Assembly: GCA_963809695.1 (NCBI GenBank)
Contig: CAWEKI010000006.1
Coordinates: 372,001-436,000 of the forward strand
Reading direction: 5' to 3'
Origin: JAGDMJ01 sp963809695
GTDB taxonomy: Bacteria > Bacteroidota > Ignavibacteria > UBA10030 > UBA6906
Length of the DNA: 64,000 nt
Both the position numbers and the translations under genes were made by a program. Numbering within the stretch: the stretch's first letter is position 1; every line of letters begins with the position of its first letter. The notes under the pieces were generated by a model. That model saw only the letters and a list, made by a program, of their open reading frames with translations. It was not told where the DNA came from and ran no database searches. This document shows, piece after piece, positions 1 through 9,417 of this stretch.

Positions 1-2811
1 TTTTTTGATACGCTGTTGTTCGTGCAGCGTCCCGGCTCCATGCGCGATTACTACAAGGCCGTCAGCTACGGCAACCTGGACATCATTACTGTCGACATGC
101 CGGGTGCGCTCGGCTGGTACACGGCGCCGCAGACCTACGCATATTATGTGAACAATGACTACGGTATGGGAAGCTATCCGAAGAATTCCCAAAAGCTCGT
201 GGAGGACCTCGTTGCGCTGGTGGATCCGTACGTTGACTTCTCCCAGTATGACAATGACGGGGACGGCTTCGTCGACGCACTCTTCATTATCCATGCCGGC
301 GCGGGAGCAGAATTCACGGGATTGACGACCGATGTTTGGTCTCACGCCTGGGCGACACAGAACGTACCTCATGTGGATGGCGTCTCGGTGCTACACTACT
401 CCATCGAGCCGGAGTACTGGCAAACGTCCAGGGACATGACCATCGGCGTCTACGCGCACGAGCTGGGGCATGCGGCTTTCGGGCTCCCCGACCTGTACGA
501 CCGGGACTACAGTTCCGAAGGGCTGGGACGATGGAGCCTCATGGCGGGAGGGAGCTGGAACGGTCCCTTCCCGGGCGGCTCTTCGCCTGCGCTTCCCGAC
601 GCATGGTGTCATGCGCAAATGGGATTCCTGTCGCCGACCGTTATAGCGGCCTCAGTCACCGGTCGCTCCTGCCAGTCGGTCGAATCAACGCCCCAGGCTT
701 TTGCTCTCTGGCGCAACGGGACTATCGGTTCCGAATACTTTCTTGTTGAGAACAGGCAACGGACCGGATACGACACCTATCTGCCCGGCGACGGGCTGCT
801 GGTGTATCATGTGGATCAATCGATCGGCACACAAAACGATAACGATTGGTACCCTGGGCAAACGAACATCAGCCACTACTTCGTAGCGCTGGAACAGGCG
901 GATGGAAATTATCAACTTGAAAAAAATGCCAACAGCGGGGATAACGGGGATCCATATCCGGGCGGAACAGGCAGTAATGCGTTCACGGTCGCCACGCGGC
1001 CGGGCAGCATGGACTATGCCTTCCAGGCGTCCGGTGTGAGCATTCTGAATATCAGCGCCTCAGGATCCACCATGACCGCGGATTTCATTGTCGACGCCAA
1101 TGATGCGGGGCTGATTCTTCTCACTCCCTATGGCGGAGAAGTGTGGAAAGGTGGATCGAGCCGCCAGATCACCTGGGCGGCGGTCAACGTCACAGGGAAT
1201 ATCGCTATAGACTACTCCACGGACGATGGCGCGTCATGGGCTCCAATTGCCACTGTCAGTGGTGCCACTCAAGCGTCTCCGGGTAACTCAGCACTGGGGC
1301 TGGATGCGGCCGCAACCGTAACGAGCGCCGCCTCTGCCCCGTTGCATGTTCAGAACCTGGGAGCGTATCCGTGGACAGTGCCTCAGGTAGCATCCTCACA
1401 TTGCCGGGTCAGGTTGGTCAGCGCGCAAAATCCCTCAATCCGGGACTCGAGCCACAAGCAGTTTACCATCACCCCCTCCAGCGGGCCATGGAGCATTGAG
1501 TTCAACTGGGACGCCACGAACATCACAGGCGGCGGTGGTAATGCGGGAGCAGTGTTCATCCCGACACTGAACGAATTCTGGACATCGCGCTGGAGCTCAA
1601 ATCTCTTCCATCGCTGGCGTCCCGACGGGACCTTGATCGGTTCGTTCAGTGTGACCGGCGTCTCCGGTGTCAGAGGAATGACGTTCGACGGCACAAACGT
1701 TTACGCCAGCACGGCTTCGGCAACGCTTCAGATCATCGATCCGGCCACAAGGGAGAAGGTCGGCACACTTGCATCGCCTCTGACAGCCCGCTACGTGACC
1801 TTCGACCCGTCAGCCAACGGCGGAAGCGGCGGATTGTGGGTCGGCGACTACTTCAGCGACCCGGTGCTCATCAGTAAGACGGGCAACACCCTTCGGTCGT
1901 TGAGCTACAGTTCACTGGGTTCGACCACCAACTACGCCGCCGCTTACGACAATCTGAGTACCGGTGGACCATACCTTTGGTTCTGGGGACAGGGGGGCGG
2001 CGGCGGGACCGCCCAGCTCCTGGTACAGGTAAGCGTGGCCACCGGACTTCCGACGGGCGTTTCGCATGACGTTGTGACCGACGTCGGCGAAGGGGCCGGT
2101 ACGCCCCTGGCCGGGGGATTGTTCTTAACCACAGGCCTTGTTGTAGGCAAGGCAACCCTGGGAGGGCTTTTGCAGGGGAGCCCGAACCGCCTGTTCGGAT
2201 ATGAAATTGCGGATGCTCCGCTTCCCATTCAGCTCGCTTCCTTCGACGGGAGCGTTCTCAGCGACGGTGTCGTGAGGCTGACGTGGACGACCATGAGCGA
2301 AACAGACAACTTCGGCTTTGAAGTCCAGAAGTGCGCCGACAGCACGCTTCTGTTCGTGACCATCGAGAACAGCTTTGTCGCGGGCAACGGCACAACGGCC
2401 GACCAGCATTCCTACAGCTTTACCGACTCCTCTTCCGGAGCAGGGCATGCGTATCGGCTCAAGCAGATCGACAGATCGGGGGCCGTGCACTTCTCAGAAC
2501 CCATTGTGCCATCCTCCTCGATGGGGGTGGAAGAAACAGAGGCACCGGTAAGCTTTGTGCTCGAACAGAATTACCCGAACCCGTTTAACCCGTTGACAGT
2601 CATCAAGTACACCGTTGGAGGGGCTAGTGATGTGACTCTGGTTGTCTATGACATACTAGGCAGAGAGATGGCGGTGTTGGTCAATGAAAGAAAAACGGCT
2701 GGACGGTATGAGGCGAGCTTTGACGGAGCGGGACTCGCCAGCGGCGTTTACATATACCGTCTGACAGCAGGCCAGAGCGTCGCCTCTCGACGAATGCTCC
2801 TGATAAAATGA
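1..2811 (+). CDS. M6-family secreted metallopeptidase with type IX sorting domain (5' truncated by the window)
   Basis: The frame is open from base 1, so the N-terminus (signal peptide, propeptide) lies upstream. A zinc-site HELGH is encoded at 457-471, followed by GLPDLYD and a WSLMAGGSW segment, the usual surroundings of the M6 (immune inhibitor A-like) catalytic site. A Ser/Gly-rich beta-sandwich or propeller-like middle part follows, then a fibronectin-like segment, and finally a C-terminal domain starting NYPNPFNP (about 2569-2592) and ending in VYIYRLTAG..MLLIK. That tail is the FCB-group type IX secretion sorting signal, so the enzyme is expected to cross the outer membrane and be released or surface-anchored. 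Substrate unknown. The gene converges on pdxJ with 64 bp between them; no clear terminator was seen. Confidence 0.9.
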   Translation, partial: FFDTLLFVQRPGSMRDYYKAVSYGNLDIITVDMPGALGWYTAPQTYAYYVNNDYGMGSYPKNSQKLVEDLVALVDPYVDFSQYDNDGDGFVDALFIIHAGAGAEFTGLTTDVWSHAWATQNVPHVDGVSVLHYSIEPEYWQTSRDMTIGVYAHELGHAAFGLPDLYDRDYSSEGLGRWSLMAGGSWNGPFPGGSSPALPDAWCHAQMGFLSPTVIAASVTGRSCQSVESTPQAFALWRNGTIGSEYFLVENRQRTGYDTYLPGDGLLVYHVDQSIGTQNDNDWYPGQTNISHYFVALEQADGNYQLEKNANSGDNGDPYPGGTGSNAFTVATRPGSMDYAFQASGVSILNISASGSTMTADFIVDANDAGLILLTPYGGEVWKGGSSRQITWAAVNVTGNIAIDYSTDDGASWAPIATVSGATQASPGNSALGLDAAATVTSAASAPLHVQNLGAYPWTVPQVASSHCRVRLVSAQNPSIRDSSHKQFTITPSSGPWSIEFNWDATNITGGGGNAGAVFIPTLNEFWTSRWSSNLFHRWRPDGTLIGSFSVTGVSGVRGMTFDGTNVYASTASATLQIIDPATREKVGTLASPLTARYVTFDPSANGGSGGLWVGDYFSDPVLISKTGNTLRSLSYSSLGSTTNYAAAYDNLSTGGPYLWFWGQGGGGGTAQLLVQVSVATGLPTGVSHDVVTDVGEGAGTPLAGGLFLTTGLVVGKATLGGLLQGSPNRLFGYEIADAPLPIQLASFDGSVLSDGVVRLTWTTMSETDNFGFEVQKCADSTLLFVTIENSFVAGNGTTADQHSYSFTDSSSGAGHAYRLKQIDRSGAVHFSEPIVPSSSMGVEETEAPVSFVLEQNYPNPFNPLTVIKYTVGGASDVTLVVYDILGREMAVLVNERKTAGRYEASFDGAGLASGVYIYRLTAGQSVASRRMLLIK

Positions 2812-2875
2812 GAGGCTTGTGAAACGCTGAGTTCTTTGTGCCCCCTGTGTTCATCTTGTAGAGGTGGTGACGTTC

Positions 2876-3589
2876 CTATTTTTCCACCAGCTCTATCATC
2901 TCTCTTACCGCTCTCTCCAATCCCACGAACACCGCGCGCGCAATGATCGCGTGACCGATGCTGACCTCCTCGATTTCCCCGATGCTCCGGAAGGGAATAA
3001 TATTGAAATAGTTGAGCCCGTGACCTGCGTTGACGCGCAGTTCCAGCTCCCGGGCGAACTTTGCTGCATCGCGCACCACCTCCAGAAGCTCATGCTGTTG
3101 CTGTTCGTTCCGGGCGTTGGCATATTCGCCGGTATGGATTTCCACGGTGTCTGCCTCCACCTCCCGTGCCGCTTCGATCTGTTCGCGCACCGGGTCGATA
3201 AAGAGACTCACCCGGATCTCATGCCTGTGTAGCTCCTTAATGGTGTCCCGAAGCCGGTGCCGGTTCCCCCGGATATCGAGCCCCCCCTCCGTGGTCAGCT
3301 CCTGTCGGCGCTCCGGTACCAGCGTGGCAAGCTCCGGGAGCGTATCCACGGCGATCTTGATGATCTCTTCGGTTGCCGCCATTTCCAGATCCAGCTTCGT
3401 CTTGATGGTCTCCCGCAGGATCCGGAGGTCCCGGTCATTGATGTGGCGCCGGTCTTCCCGCAGGTGACAGACAATGCCGTGGGCGCCTGCCAGCTCGCAG
3501 AGGTGCGCCGCGGTGACAGGATCCGGCTCCATTCCCCCGCGCGCCTCTCGGAGCGTAGCAATGTGGTCAATGTTAACGGTCAGTTGCAT
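2876..3589 (-). CDS. pdxJ: pyridoxine 5'-phosphate synthase
   Basis: PdxJ condenses 1-deoxy-D-xylulose 5-phosphate with 3-amino-2-oxopropyl phosphate to make pyridoxine 5'-phosphate in DXP-dependent vitamin B6 synthesis; it is a cytosolic TIM barrel. The 237-residue product has the family length and begins with the conserved NIDHIATLR segment. It carries the HLREDRRHI active-site loop near residues 42-50 and NAGHGLNY with the catalytic His near 190. The ATG is preceded by GGGAGGG at a sensible distance. It is the last gene of the long minus-strand run, 58 bp beyond the YbbR-like gene, so it may be cotranscribed, but nothing links it functionally to the glycan genes. Confidence 0.97.
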   Translation of the reverse strand: MQLTVNIDHIATLREARGGMEPDPVTAAHLCELAGAHGIVCHLREDRRHINDRDLRILRETIKTKLDLEMAATEEIIKIAVDTLPELATLVPERRQELTTEGGLDIRGNRHRLRDTIKELHRHEIRVSLFIDPVREQIEAAREVEADTVEIHTGEYANARNEQQQHELLEVVRDAAKFARELELRVNAGHGLNYFNIIPFRSIGEIEEVSIGHAIIARAVFVGLERAVREMIELVEK

Positions 3590-3647
3590 GCCAGAACCCT
3601 CCCCGTGATCTCACAGTCCAAAATTGAAAATCCCAAATCCAAAATGC

Positions 3648-4571
3648 CTACAGCCTCCTCCTCACCACGTACTGCAAATGTTCCGGCCTCCGGCTGACCA
3701 CCTGGATCCCCGGCGGGGCTGCGATGTCCGGATCGATGATCCCTGTCGTGTCGGCCAGAATCATTCTGTAATCGACCACGAGCCGGAAATCGGATGGCGA
3801 GGTGTTGGACAGCTGCTTGATGCCGCCGCGGGCGACGATCTCGATCTTCGGCGGGATCAGGATCACCTCGCGGTTCGGCGCCACGGAGCGGATCTCCACC
3901 GGAAGGCCGCTGAACACCTTTTCCGCAAAAGGCTCAACATTGATCCGGAGGTGAACCTTCGATGTCGACAACGAGACCAGATAGATCGGGCTGGGCGCAA
4001 GCGGGAGGTCCGCTTCCATTGGTGCTTTCAGATTCTCAAACACTCCCCGCACGGTGCTCCACGAGTCGATTGTTCTCAGCAGCGTCTCGGCACCCGTGAC
4101 GGTGACGCTCTCCGGGGTTACGGTGGTGGGGCCGACCTGCCCATACCCTTCCCGGAACGACACGGCATAGTCGAGCACAATGGCAACCTTTCTGTGGGTG
4201 GTCCGGTCAAGATCGACAAACACCGAATCAGGCACCATATCCAGAAGCTGGATGCCGGGGCGATCAGCGATCCGTTCGGCCACCTCGGTGAAGGTAATGG
4301 CCTTCTTGCCGGCGCGGAGCGACTGGAGTGGGAAGTGCATCCTCAAGTCCGAGCCGAGCAACAGGGACGCGAGACGCCAGCCGTCCCCGCGGAGCTTCAG
4401 CTGCAGCGCCTGCGGCACGGGAGTGCGGATCGATCTCCCTTCCGGGATATTGTCGATGGAGATCGGCACTGATACGGCGATCTGGTACTGCTCACTCATG
4501 CTTACCGATATCCAGACCAGGATGCCGAAAACGGCGGAGACAATGACAATATGGATGCGTTTCGGCTTCAC
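3648..4571 (-). CDS. YbbR-like domain protein
   Basis: The 307-residue protein has one N-terminal membrane segment (about residues 5-21) followed by an extracytoplasmic region of repeated beta modules (..VSVPISIDNIPEG.., ..VTVTGAETLL.., ..LVSLSTSKVHLRI..) typical of YbbR/CdaR proteins. In Firmicutes CdaR controls the diadenylate cyclase CdaA encoded beside it. Here no cyclase gene adjoins, so the role is open. I chose GTG at 4571 because it overlaps the stop of the upstream YfhO gene (GTGA); reading from an ATG 34 codons earlier would add sequence lying inside that gene. Confidence 0.8.
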   Translation of the reverse strand: MKPKRIHIVIVSAVFGILVWISVSMSEQYQIAVSVPISIDNIPEGRSIRTPVPQALQLKLRGDGWRLASLLLGSDLRMHFPLQSLRAGKKAITFTEVAERIADRPGIQLLDMVPDSVFVDLDRTTHRKVAIVLDYAVSFREGYGQVGPTTVTPESVTVTGAETLLRTIDSWSTVRGVFENLKAPMEADLPLAPSPIYLVSLSTSKVHLRINVEPFAEKVFSGLPVEIRSVAPNREVILIPPKIEIVARGGIKQLSNTSPSDFRLVVDYRMILADTTGIIDPDIAAPPGIQVVSRRPEHLQYVVRRRL

Positions 4572-7093
4572 GTCGGCTGCTCTGCAGAATGAGGCTTCCC
4601 GGGCTGAAGGCGTTTTCTGACCGCAGGCAACTGCCAGAGGCCGATCAGGATGCAGAGCGCGGCCGCCCCCCATGCGCTATTAGTGAGCACCCAGCCGAGG
4701 CGGTACACCGGTGGGTCAAATGAAAAGACCACCTCATGCGTTCCCACCGGCACGACAATCGAGCGCAGCATATAGTTTGTCCTGTAAATTTTTGTCTCGT
4801 GCCCGTCAACGTATGCCTTCCATCCCGCCGGATAGTAGACCTCGCTCAACACCATCAGAGCCGGAGAGCTCGTGTTTGCGGATAGTGTGATGCGCCGCGA
4901 TTTGTAATCGGTCACTTGCACCGAAGCGCTGTCCGGACGCCCGATGCCTGGAGGCGCGACATAGAGAACCGCCGTGCGCCCCGGATTGAAGGAAGCGGAG
5001 TTCAGAGCCGCGAAGACTTCATGGTCGTCCCGCGCGACGATGACGCTGTCCACAAAGAAGGCACGGGGCAGGGCGCCGGGGTTCCTGTATGTTACCTCGC
5101 GCTTGGCCTGGTCGACATTCACCGCCTCGAATTTGTCCTCGGGGAGCCTTCCATGGGCGATCAGGAACTCGGTGTTCAACATGTTCACGATGCTCATGTT
5201 CAATGGGAACTCGGGGTTCGATCCGTGGTACATGCAGGAGTCGAGCATGGTCTGGTAGATCTTCAGCTTGGCCGGGCTATACCCGGTTATTGATTGGAGT
5301 CCGTGATACGCAAACGTGTTGTCCATGTACAGCGGATCGCCGGGAGAGATGCCGGGGAAGATCCGAAAGAGTCCCGGCTGTTGCGAGAGATAGGCGATCG
5401 TGGCATCGGGCTGGAAATTCTTCTCAAGGGCGGCAGTGGGCTCGGGTTTGATCAGCTTGTCATCAATCACCATGAGGTCCATCACCAAAATCCCAAGCAG
5501 CACGGCGGCGAACAGCGGGAACTGGACGTTTCTTTTCAGATACGCCCCCATCATGCCCACCGCAGCGGCGCCGATGAGAAGGAACTTGATATAGTCCTTC
5601 CAGAAAATATCAAACCGGGTCTGTTTGAAGTGAGTGACGGCCTGTTGAAATTGCTGCCCGTATTGCTGCCGCCACTGCGCGGTCTCTCCTTCCTTCAGGA
5701 ACATGAAGCTGGAGAGAAAATCCTGCAGCGTCGACTTGAGCAAGAACGACAACAAGAACAGGCCCCCCAACACTGCCGCGATGATCATGAAGGTACGCGC
5801 CAGCTTTTGCGCCTCCGTTGCTTTCAGCTTCTCCCGGAGGTCCACCAGGGCAGTGAATCCCATAGCTCCCAGGATTCCGAGCACAAAAGGAAGCATGTGC
5901 AGGATCATAGAGGGTGCCCGGAACTTGTTGAAGAACGGGAGCACGTAGAACAGGGCCTCGTACAGCAGCGAGAAATTTCTTCCCAGAGAGATCAGAAAAA
6001 TGGCGAGCGTGAGAATCCCCAGGAAAATGGCCATCCGGGTACGGCGATACACGAGCGTGATGACGGTGAGCAGAAGCGGAATGATGCCCACATACACGGT
6101 AGAGTTGGTCCAGGGCTCGATGGCTCCCCAGTAGTAATCTGCCTGGAATCCGAAGAATCCCGGGATCAGCAAGGTGAAGAGCTCCCAGGGGCTCCAGGAC
6201 CAGTTGGTTGCGTAGTCGTAGGCGAGCCCGCCGCTCGCTCCCGCTGTACCGCCCCCTCGCATGGAGAACTGCGCGTATTCATAGACGGACAGATAAATAT
6301 AGGAGGATATGCACAATCCCAGAATCATCCCGCCGACAAAGAGCGCTGTCTTCTTCGTCACAAGCAGCTTGTCCGTCTTGAAGTCCACGATGATGGTGTA
6401 AAGCATATACAATCCAAGCACGATGAACACGTAGTAGACGATCTGCATGTGATTGGTGAGGAGGAGCGTCCCGACCGCGGCGGAAAAGAGTCCGAAGCTC
6501 AGCAGATCGCGCCTCTCAAAGAGCATGTCCGTCAGCAGAAACACCAGAGGGAGGTACGTCAGTGCCATGAGCTTTGAGCCATGTCCTTCTCCGGCCAGTC
6601 CGATGGCATACGGGCTGAGCATGAAGGTGACGGACGCCAAGAGCGAGGCGATCCGGCTGAACTTCCATGCGCGCATCAGGAGGAACATCAGGATGCCCCG
6701 CAGGAAATAAAACACCACCAGCCAGGTCCAGTGGCCATTCAGGAAAAGCAGATTCAGAACATTCAGCACCACCGTCTGGACGTAACTCACATTGTGCGGG
6801 ATGTAGGCCACATTGCCGAACGTCGGCATGCCGCTGAAGAAGTACGGCATCCAGAGAACGTCGGTCTTCTCTTTCTCTTCGAGCATCTGACCTGCATGCT
6901 GATAGCTCAGCGCCGCAGCGGTATCTCCTCCTGACGAGAAAGCGGCATTATTGAAAATAATACCGCGGAACAGTACCAGCGCGACAAGATACAGCAAACC
7001 TATGGAAGCAAGATCTTTCGTAAGCGGCGAGAACCCCGCAAAGGTTGAAGAAGGCGCTGTACGCTTGCCGGGCATTTGTTTTTGTTTTGCCAT
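4568..7093 (-). CDS. YfhO-family polytopic membrane protein
   Basis: This 841-residue protein has a basic, Pro/Ser-rich N-terminus, a dozen or so hydrophobic segments in the first two thirds, and a C-terminal extracytoplasmic beta domain (LSEVYYPAGWKAYVDG) typical of YfhO. A final membrane helix precedes the tail. YfhO proteins are GT-C-fold-like membrane proteins; in Gram-positives they are linked to glycosylation of lipoteichoic acid with polyprenyl-phosphate sugars. By analogy it may transfer a lipid-linked sugar outside the inner membrane. A second YfhO is encoded at 19600-21933. Both sit with glycosyltransferase genes, which supports a role in glycan modification. The acceptor cannot be told. 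Confidence 0.85.
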   Translation of the reverse strand: MAKQKQMPGKRTAPSSTFAGFSPLTKDLASIGLLYLVALVLFRGIIFNNAAFSSGGDTAAALSYQHAGQMLEEKEKTDVLWMPYFFSGMPTFGNVAYIPHNVSYVQTVVLNVLNLLFLNGHWTWLVVFYFLRGILMFLLMRAWKFSRIASLLASVTFMLSPYAIGLAGEGHGSKLMALTYLPLVFLLTDMLFERRDLLSFGLFSAAVGTLLLTNHMQIVYYVFIVLGLYMLYTIIVDFKTDKLLVTKKTALFVGGMILGLCISSYIYLSVYEYAQFSMRGGGTAGASGGLAYDYATNWSWSPWELFTLLIPGFFGFQADYYWGAIEPWTNSTVYVGIIPLLLTVITLVYRRTRMAIFLGILTLAIFLISLGRNFSLLYEALFYVLPFFNKFRAPSMILHMLPFVLGILGAMGFTALVDLREKLKATEAQKLARTFMIIAAVLGGLFLLSFLLKSTLQDFLSSFMFLKEGETAQWRQQYGQQFQQAVTHFKQTRFDIFWKDYIKFLLIGAAAVGMMGAYLKRNVQFPLFAAVLLGILVMDLMVIDDKLIKPEPTAALEKNFQPDATIAYLSQQPGLFRIFPGISPGDPLYMDNTFAYHGLQSITGYSPAKLKIYQTMLDSCMYHGSNPEFPLNMSIVNMLNTEFLIAHGRLPEDKFEAVNVDQAKREVTYRNPGALPRAFFVDSVIVARDDHEVFAALNSASFNPGRTAVLYVAPPGIGRPDSASVQVTDYKSRRITLSANTSSPALMVLSEVYYPAGWKAYVDGHETKIYRTNYMLRSIVVPVGTHEVVFSFDPPVYRLGWVLTNSAWGAAALCILIGLWQLPAVRKRLQPGKPHSAEQPT

Positions 7094-7153
7094 GGTGATT
7101 CCTCAATGACACTGAAAGATATCGTTTCTTGAGTTGCCGCACAATGGACCAGC

Positions 7154-8323
7154 TCAGAATTGGGGCCGATTCGCATGTTCGGCTGCCCTGCTCTGTCGCA
7201 ACAGGCCTGCAATCGCGGAAATTTTGATGCTCCAGTCATGTCCCCGTGCGAACGACTGGAGGGTGTGCCGGAAGGCTGGATCGGCTCCCCGTGCGATTGC
7301 ATCCCGCAGCCGTGCGGGGAAATCGGCCGGAGAGCGGGCAATGAAAATGTTGCCGCCGAGCAGTTCAAGATCATCGGAGAATGCCGTGACCACGGTCGGG
7401 ATCCCCGCGGCGCTCTGCTCGTATAATTTCACTGGATTCACCGATGCCGTGAGTGGGTTTCGGGAAAATGGAATGATAGCCGCTTCAGCACTGTGCAGAT
7501 AGGCAGGAAGCGTCTCATAGGGCCGAAACCCCAGGTAGGTGAAATTCCCAAGACTGCCCAGGTGTGCCAGATACTTCCCAACGTCCGGATGGCTCTGCCC
7601 GATGAACACAAACTGCATGTCGGGACAGGCACGTGCCGTGTCTTTGACCAGGTCAAAGTCGAGCCAGGGGTACACCGACCCGACGTAAAGCACAAGAGGC
7701 TGTCCGGCGGGCGGGAGGTCCGCGGGCCGCGGCATGTCCGATGATGCGAAGCGCGCGAATTCAACGCCGTTGGTGACAAGAGTAGCCTCGATGCCGGCCG
7801 CGTTGCCGACGATCTGTTGGAGCGTGGGGGAGGTGACTGTGACCGCATCGGCGCGCCTGAGGGTCGAGAGCCACGTCCTCCGCACGTAGGGCGGAAACCG
7901 GGTGAATCCGAAACTGTCATCAATATAGTCGAACACCATGCAGTCCGGCAAGAAACTTTCTGCCAGCGGGAGGCAGAGGAAATCATGGAGTAGCACGCGA
8001 ATCCCTCCCTGACCCGGCAGCTGGCGAAGGGCCCTTCGGAGAATGGCCCTCTGGAATGCCCGCATGAGCGCCCGCAGAAAGCTTGCGCGGCTCAGTACGT
8101 TGGATAACGTGCGTATCCAGGGTTTCCGCGCGTTGTGCGGGAACGTCGGGATACTCACGACGAACACATTGTGCTCGACCTGAGCGGGAATCAGGGTGGG
8201 TTGCTGTCCCAGCGTCATCGGTTCCACGAACAGGACGGGTTCAATCTGCGCCAGGCCCGCTGCGAGATGTTGCGGCCGCTGGCGCTGTCCTTTCCAGAGA
8301 ACCGATGAGATAAGCAGAATCAT
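7154..8323 (-). CDS. GT4-like glycosyltransferase
   Basis: A 389-residue GT-B type glycosyltransferase. The N-terminal part starts MILLISSVLWKGQRQRPQ, the pattern of enzymes whose first strand reads out a search of a ruined or distant acceptor site, as in TuaH-like proteins. The C-terminal nucleotide-sugar domain includes LVLYVGSVYPWLDFDLV and a late PFSRNPLTASVNPVKLYEQ segment with the Glu expected for sugar-nucleotide binding, followed by AAGIPTVVT. No membrane helix is evident, so it should be cytosolic or peripheral. It lies between a YfhO gene (60 bp away) and a GT2 gene (84 bp away). Donor and acceptor are unknown. Confidence 0.82.
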   Translation of the reverse strand: MILLISSVLWKGQRQRPQHLAAGLAQIEPVLFVEPMTLGQQPTLIPAQVEHNVFVVSIPTFPHNARKPWIRTLSNVLSRASFLRALMRAFQRAILRRALRQLPGQGGIRVLLHDFLCLPLAESFLPDCMVFDYIDDSFGFTRFPPYVRRTWLSTLRRADAVTVTSPTLQQIVGNAAGIEATLVTNGVEFARFASSDMPRPADLPPAGQPLVLYVGSVYPWLDFDLVKDTARACPDMQFVFIGQSHPDVGKYLAHLGSLGNFTYLGFRPYETLPAYLHSAEAAIIPFSRNPLTASVNPVKLYEQSAAGIPTVVTAFSDDLELLGGNIFIARSPADFPARLRDAIARGADPAFRHTLQSFARGHDWSIKISAIAGLLRQSRAAEHANRPQF

Positions 8324-8407
8324 GCCTACGTCTTCGCTGTGTGTGCTACAAGCATACGAGGATGCCGCCCGAAACGCAAGGGAACCTTTTGCGGTCCGGA
8401 AGCAATC

Positions 8408-9373
8408 TCACCGGGCACGTCTGCGCCACGCGGGCGGGGCAAGGCTGTAACGCACAATATACATGGCGTCGCGGACCTTGCCCCAGGAGGCCTCACGTGC
8501 CGCTGCGCGCGCAAACAGTGCCGCTCCGGCGCGCAAAACGAGTTTCACGGCATAACGCCAGGCGTATAAGGCGCGTGTGCATGCCGAGTAGAACCGCCCG
8601 TGGTGCTTGGTAAGAAATATGTCGTAGCTCTGGTACTGAATGCTAATCCGCCGTTTGCCGAGCTTTCCGTAGGAGGCGCCTCCATAGTGGATGATCCGCG
8701 CATCCGGCACGAATGCGATATGCTGCCCCGCCGCGTGGCTGAGCCGGTAGCACAGGTCCACTTCCTCGCAATAGGCCTCAAAGAGCTCATCAAAAAGTCC
8801 CTGCCTTCCGATCAGGGACCGCCGCGCCATCAGATCCGCTCCGGAGACGTAGTCTACAAGTCTCGGGGCTGTAGCGGAGTCTTCCGGGCGTATGCCGACG
8901 TTCGGGAAACCCGCGTGAGGGAACACATCGCTCAAGAACAGCGCATCGCTGACCGCCTGCGTGAACGACGGAAATGAGCCGAAAGAGATCTGGTTGGTGC
9001 CGTCGGGATTCTTCAGCAATCCACCACATGCTCCTACGGCTGGTTCATGGTCCAGATATTCTGCAAGGATAGAGGCCGCATCGTTCAGCAACCGGGTGTC
9101 CGAGTTCAGGAGGAACACGTACCTGCCCAGGGCATGGCGGACGCCTGCGTTGTTCGTCTTGACAAATCCCAGGTTCCGCTCATTGACGAACAACCGCACC
9201 AGCGGGTACTTATCCCGGACCATGGCCGGGCTTCCGTCAGGCGACGCATCGTCCACAACAATGACCTCGAAGCTTGTCCGCGTCTGCGCATAGATCGACG
9301 AAAGACACTCGTCGAGGAGACCGGTCGTGTTGTAGCTTGCAATGAGAAAAGTAACCGTGGGATCGCTCTGCAA
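8408..9373 (-). CDS. GT2-family glycosyltransferase
   Basis: A 321-residue GT-A enzyme. Strand 1 is TVTFLIASYNTTGLLDECL, the donor loop is VIVVDDASPDGS, and the metal/UDP-binding segment is FLLNSDTRL near residue 92. It resembles rhamnosyltransferase-type GT2 proteins that recognise long glycan chains. The C-terminal 60 residues are basic and amphipathic (ALYAWRYAVKLVLRAGAALFARAAA), suggesting peripheral membrane attachment. It belongs to the polysaccharide cluster. The linkage made cannot be predicted from sequence alone. Confidence 0.88.
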   Translation of the reverse strand: MQSDPTVTFLIASYNTTGLLDECLSSIYAQTRTSFEVIVVDDASPDGSPAMVRDKYPLVRLFVNERNLGFVKTNNAGVRHALGRYVFLLNSDTRLLNDAASILAEYLDHEPAVGACGGLLKNPDGTNQISFGSFPSFTQAVSDALFLSDVFPHAGFPNVGIRPEDSATAPRLVDYVSGADLMARRSLIGRQGLFDELFEAYCEEVDLCYRLSHAAGQHIAFVPDARIIHYGGASYGKLGKRRISIQYQSYDIFLTKHHGRFYSACTRALYAWRYAVKLVLRAGAALFARAAAREASWGKVRDAMYIVRYSLAPPAWRRRAR

Positions 9374-9417
9374 TGGTTCTTCCCTCTTGTGAAGACGCGA
9401 CGCTTGCTGTTGCTGGC

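Noticed and set aside
5294..6577. Plus-strand 427-codon frame opposite the first YfhO gene
   Set aside because: Same antisense composition; no start signal and no family match.
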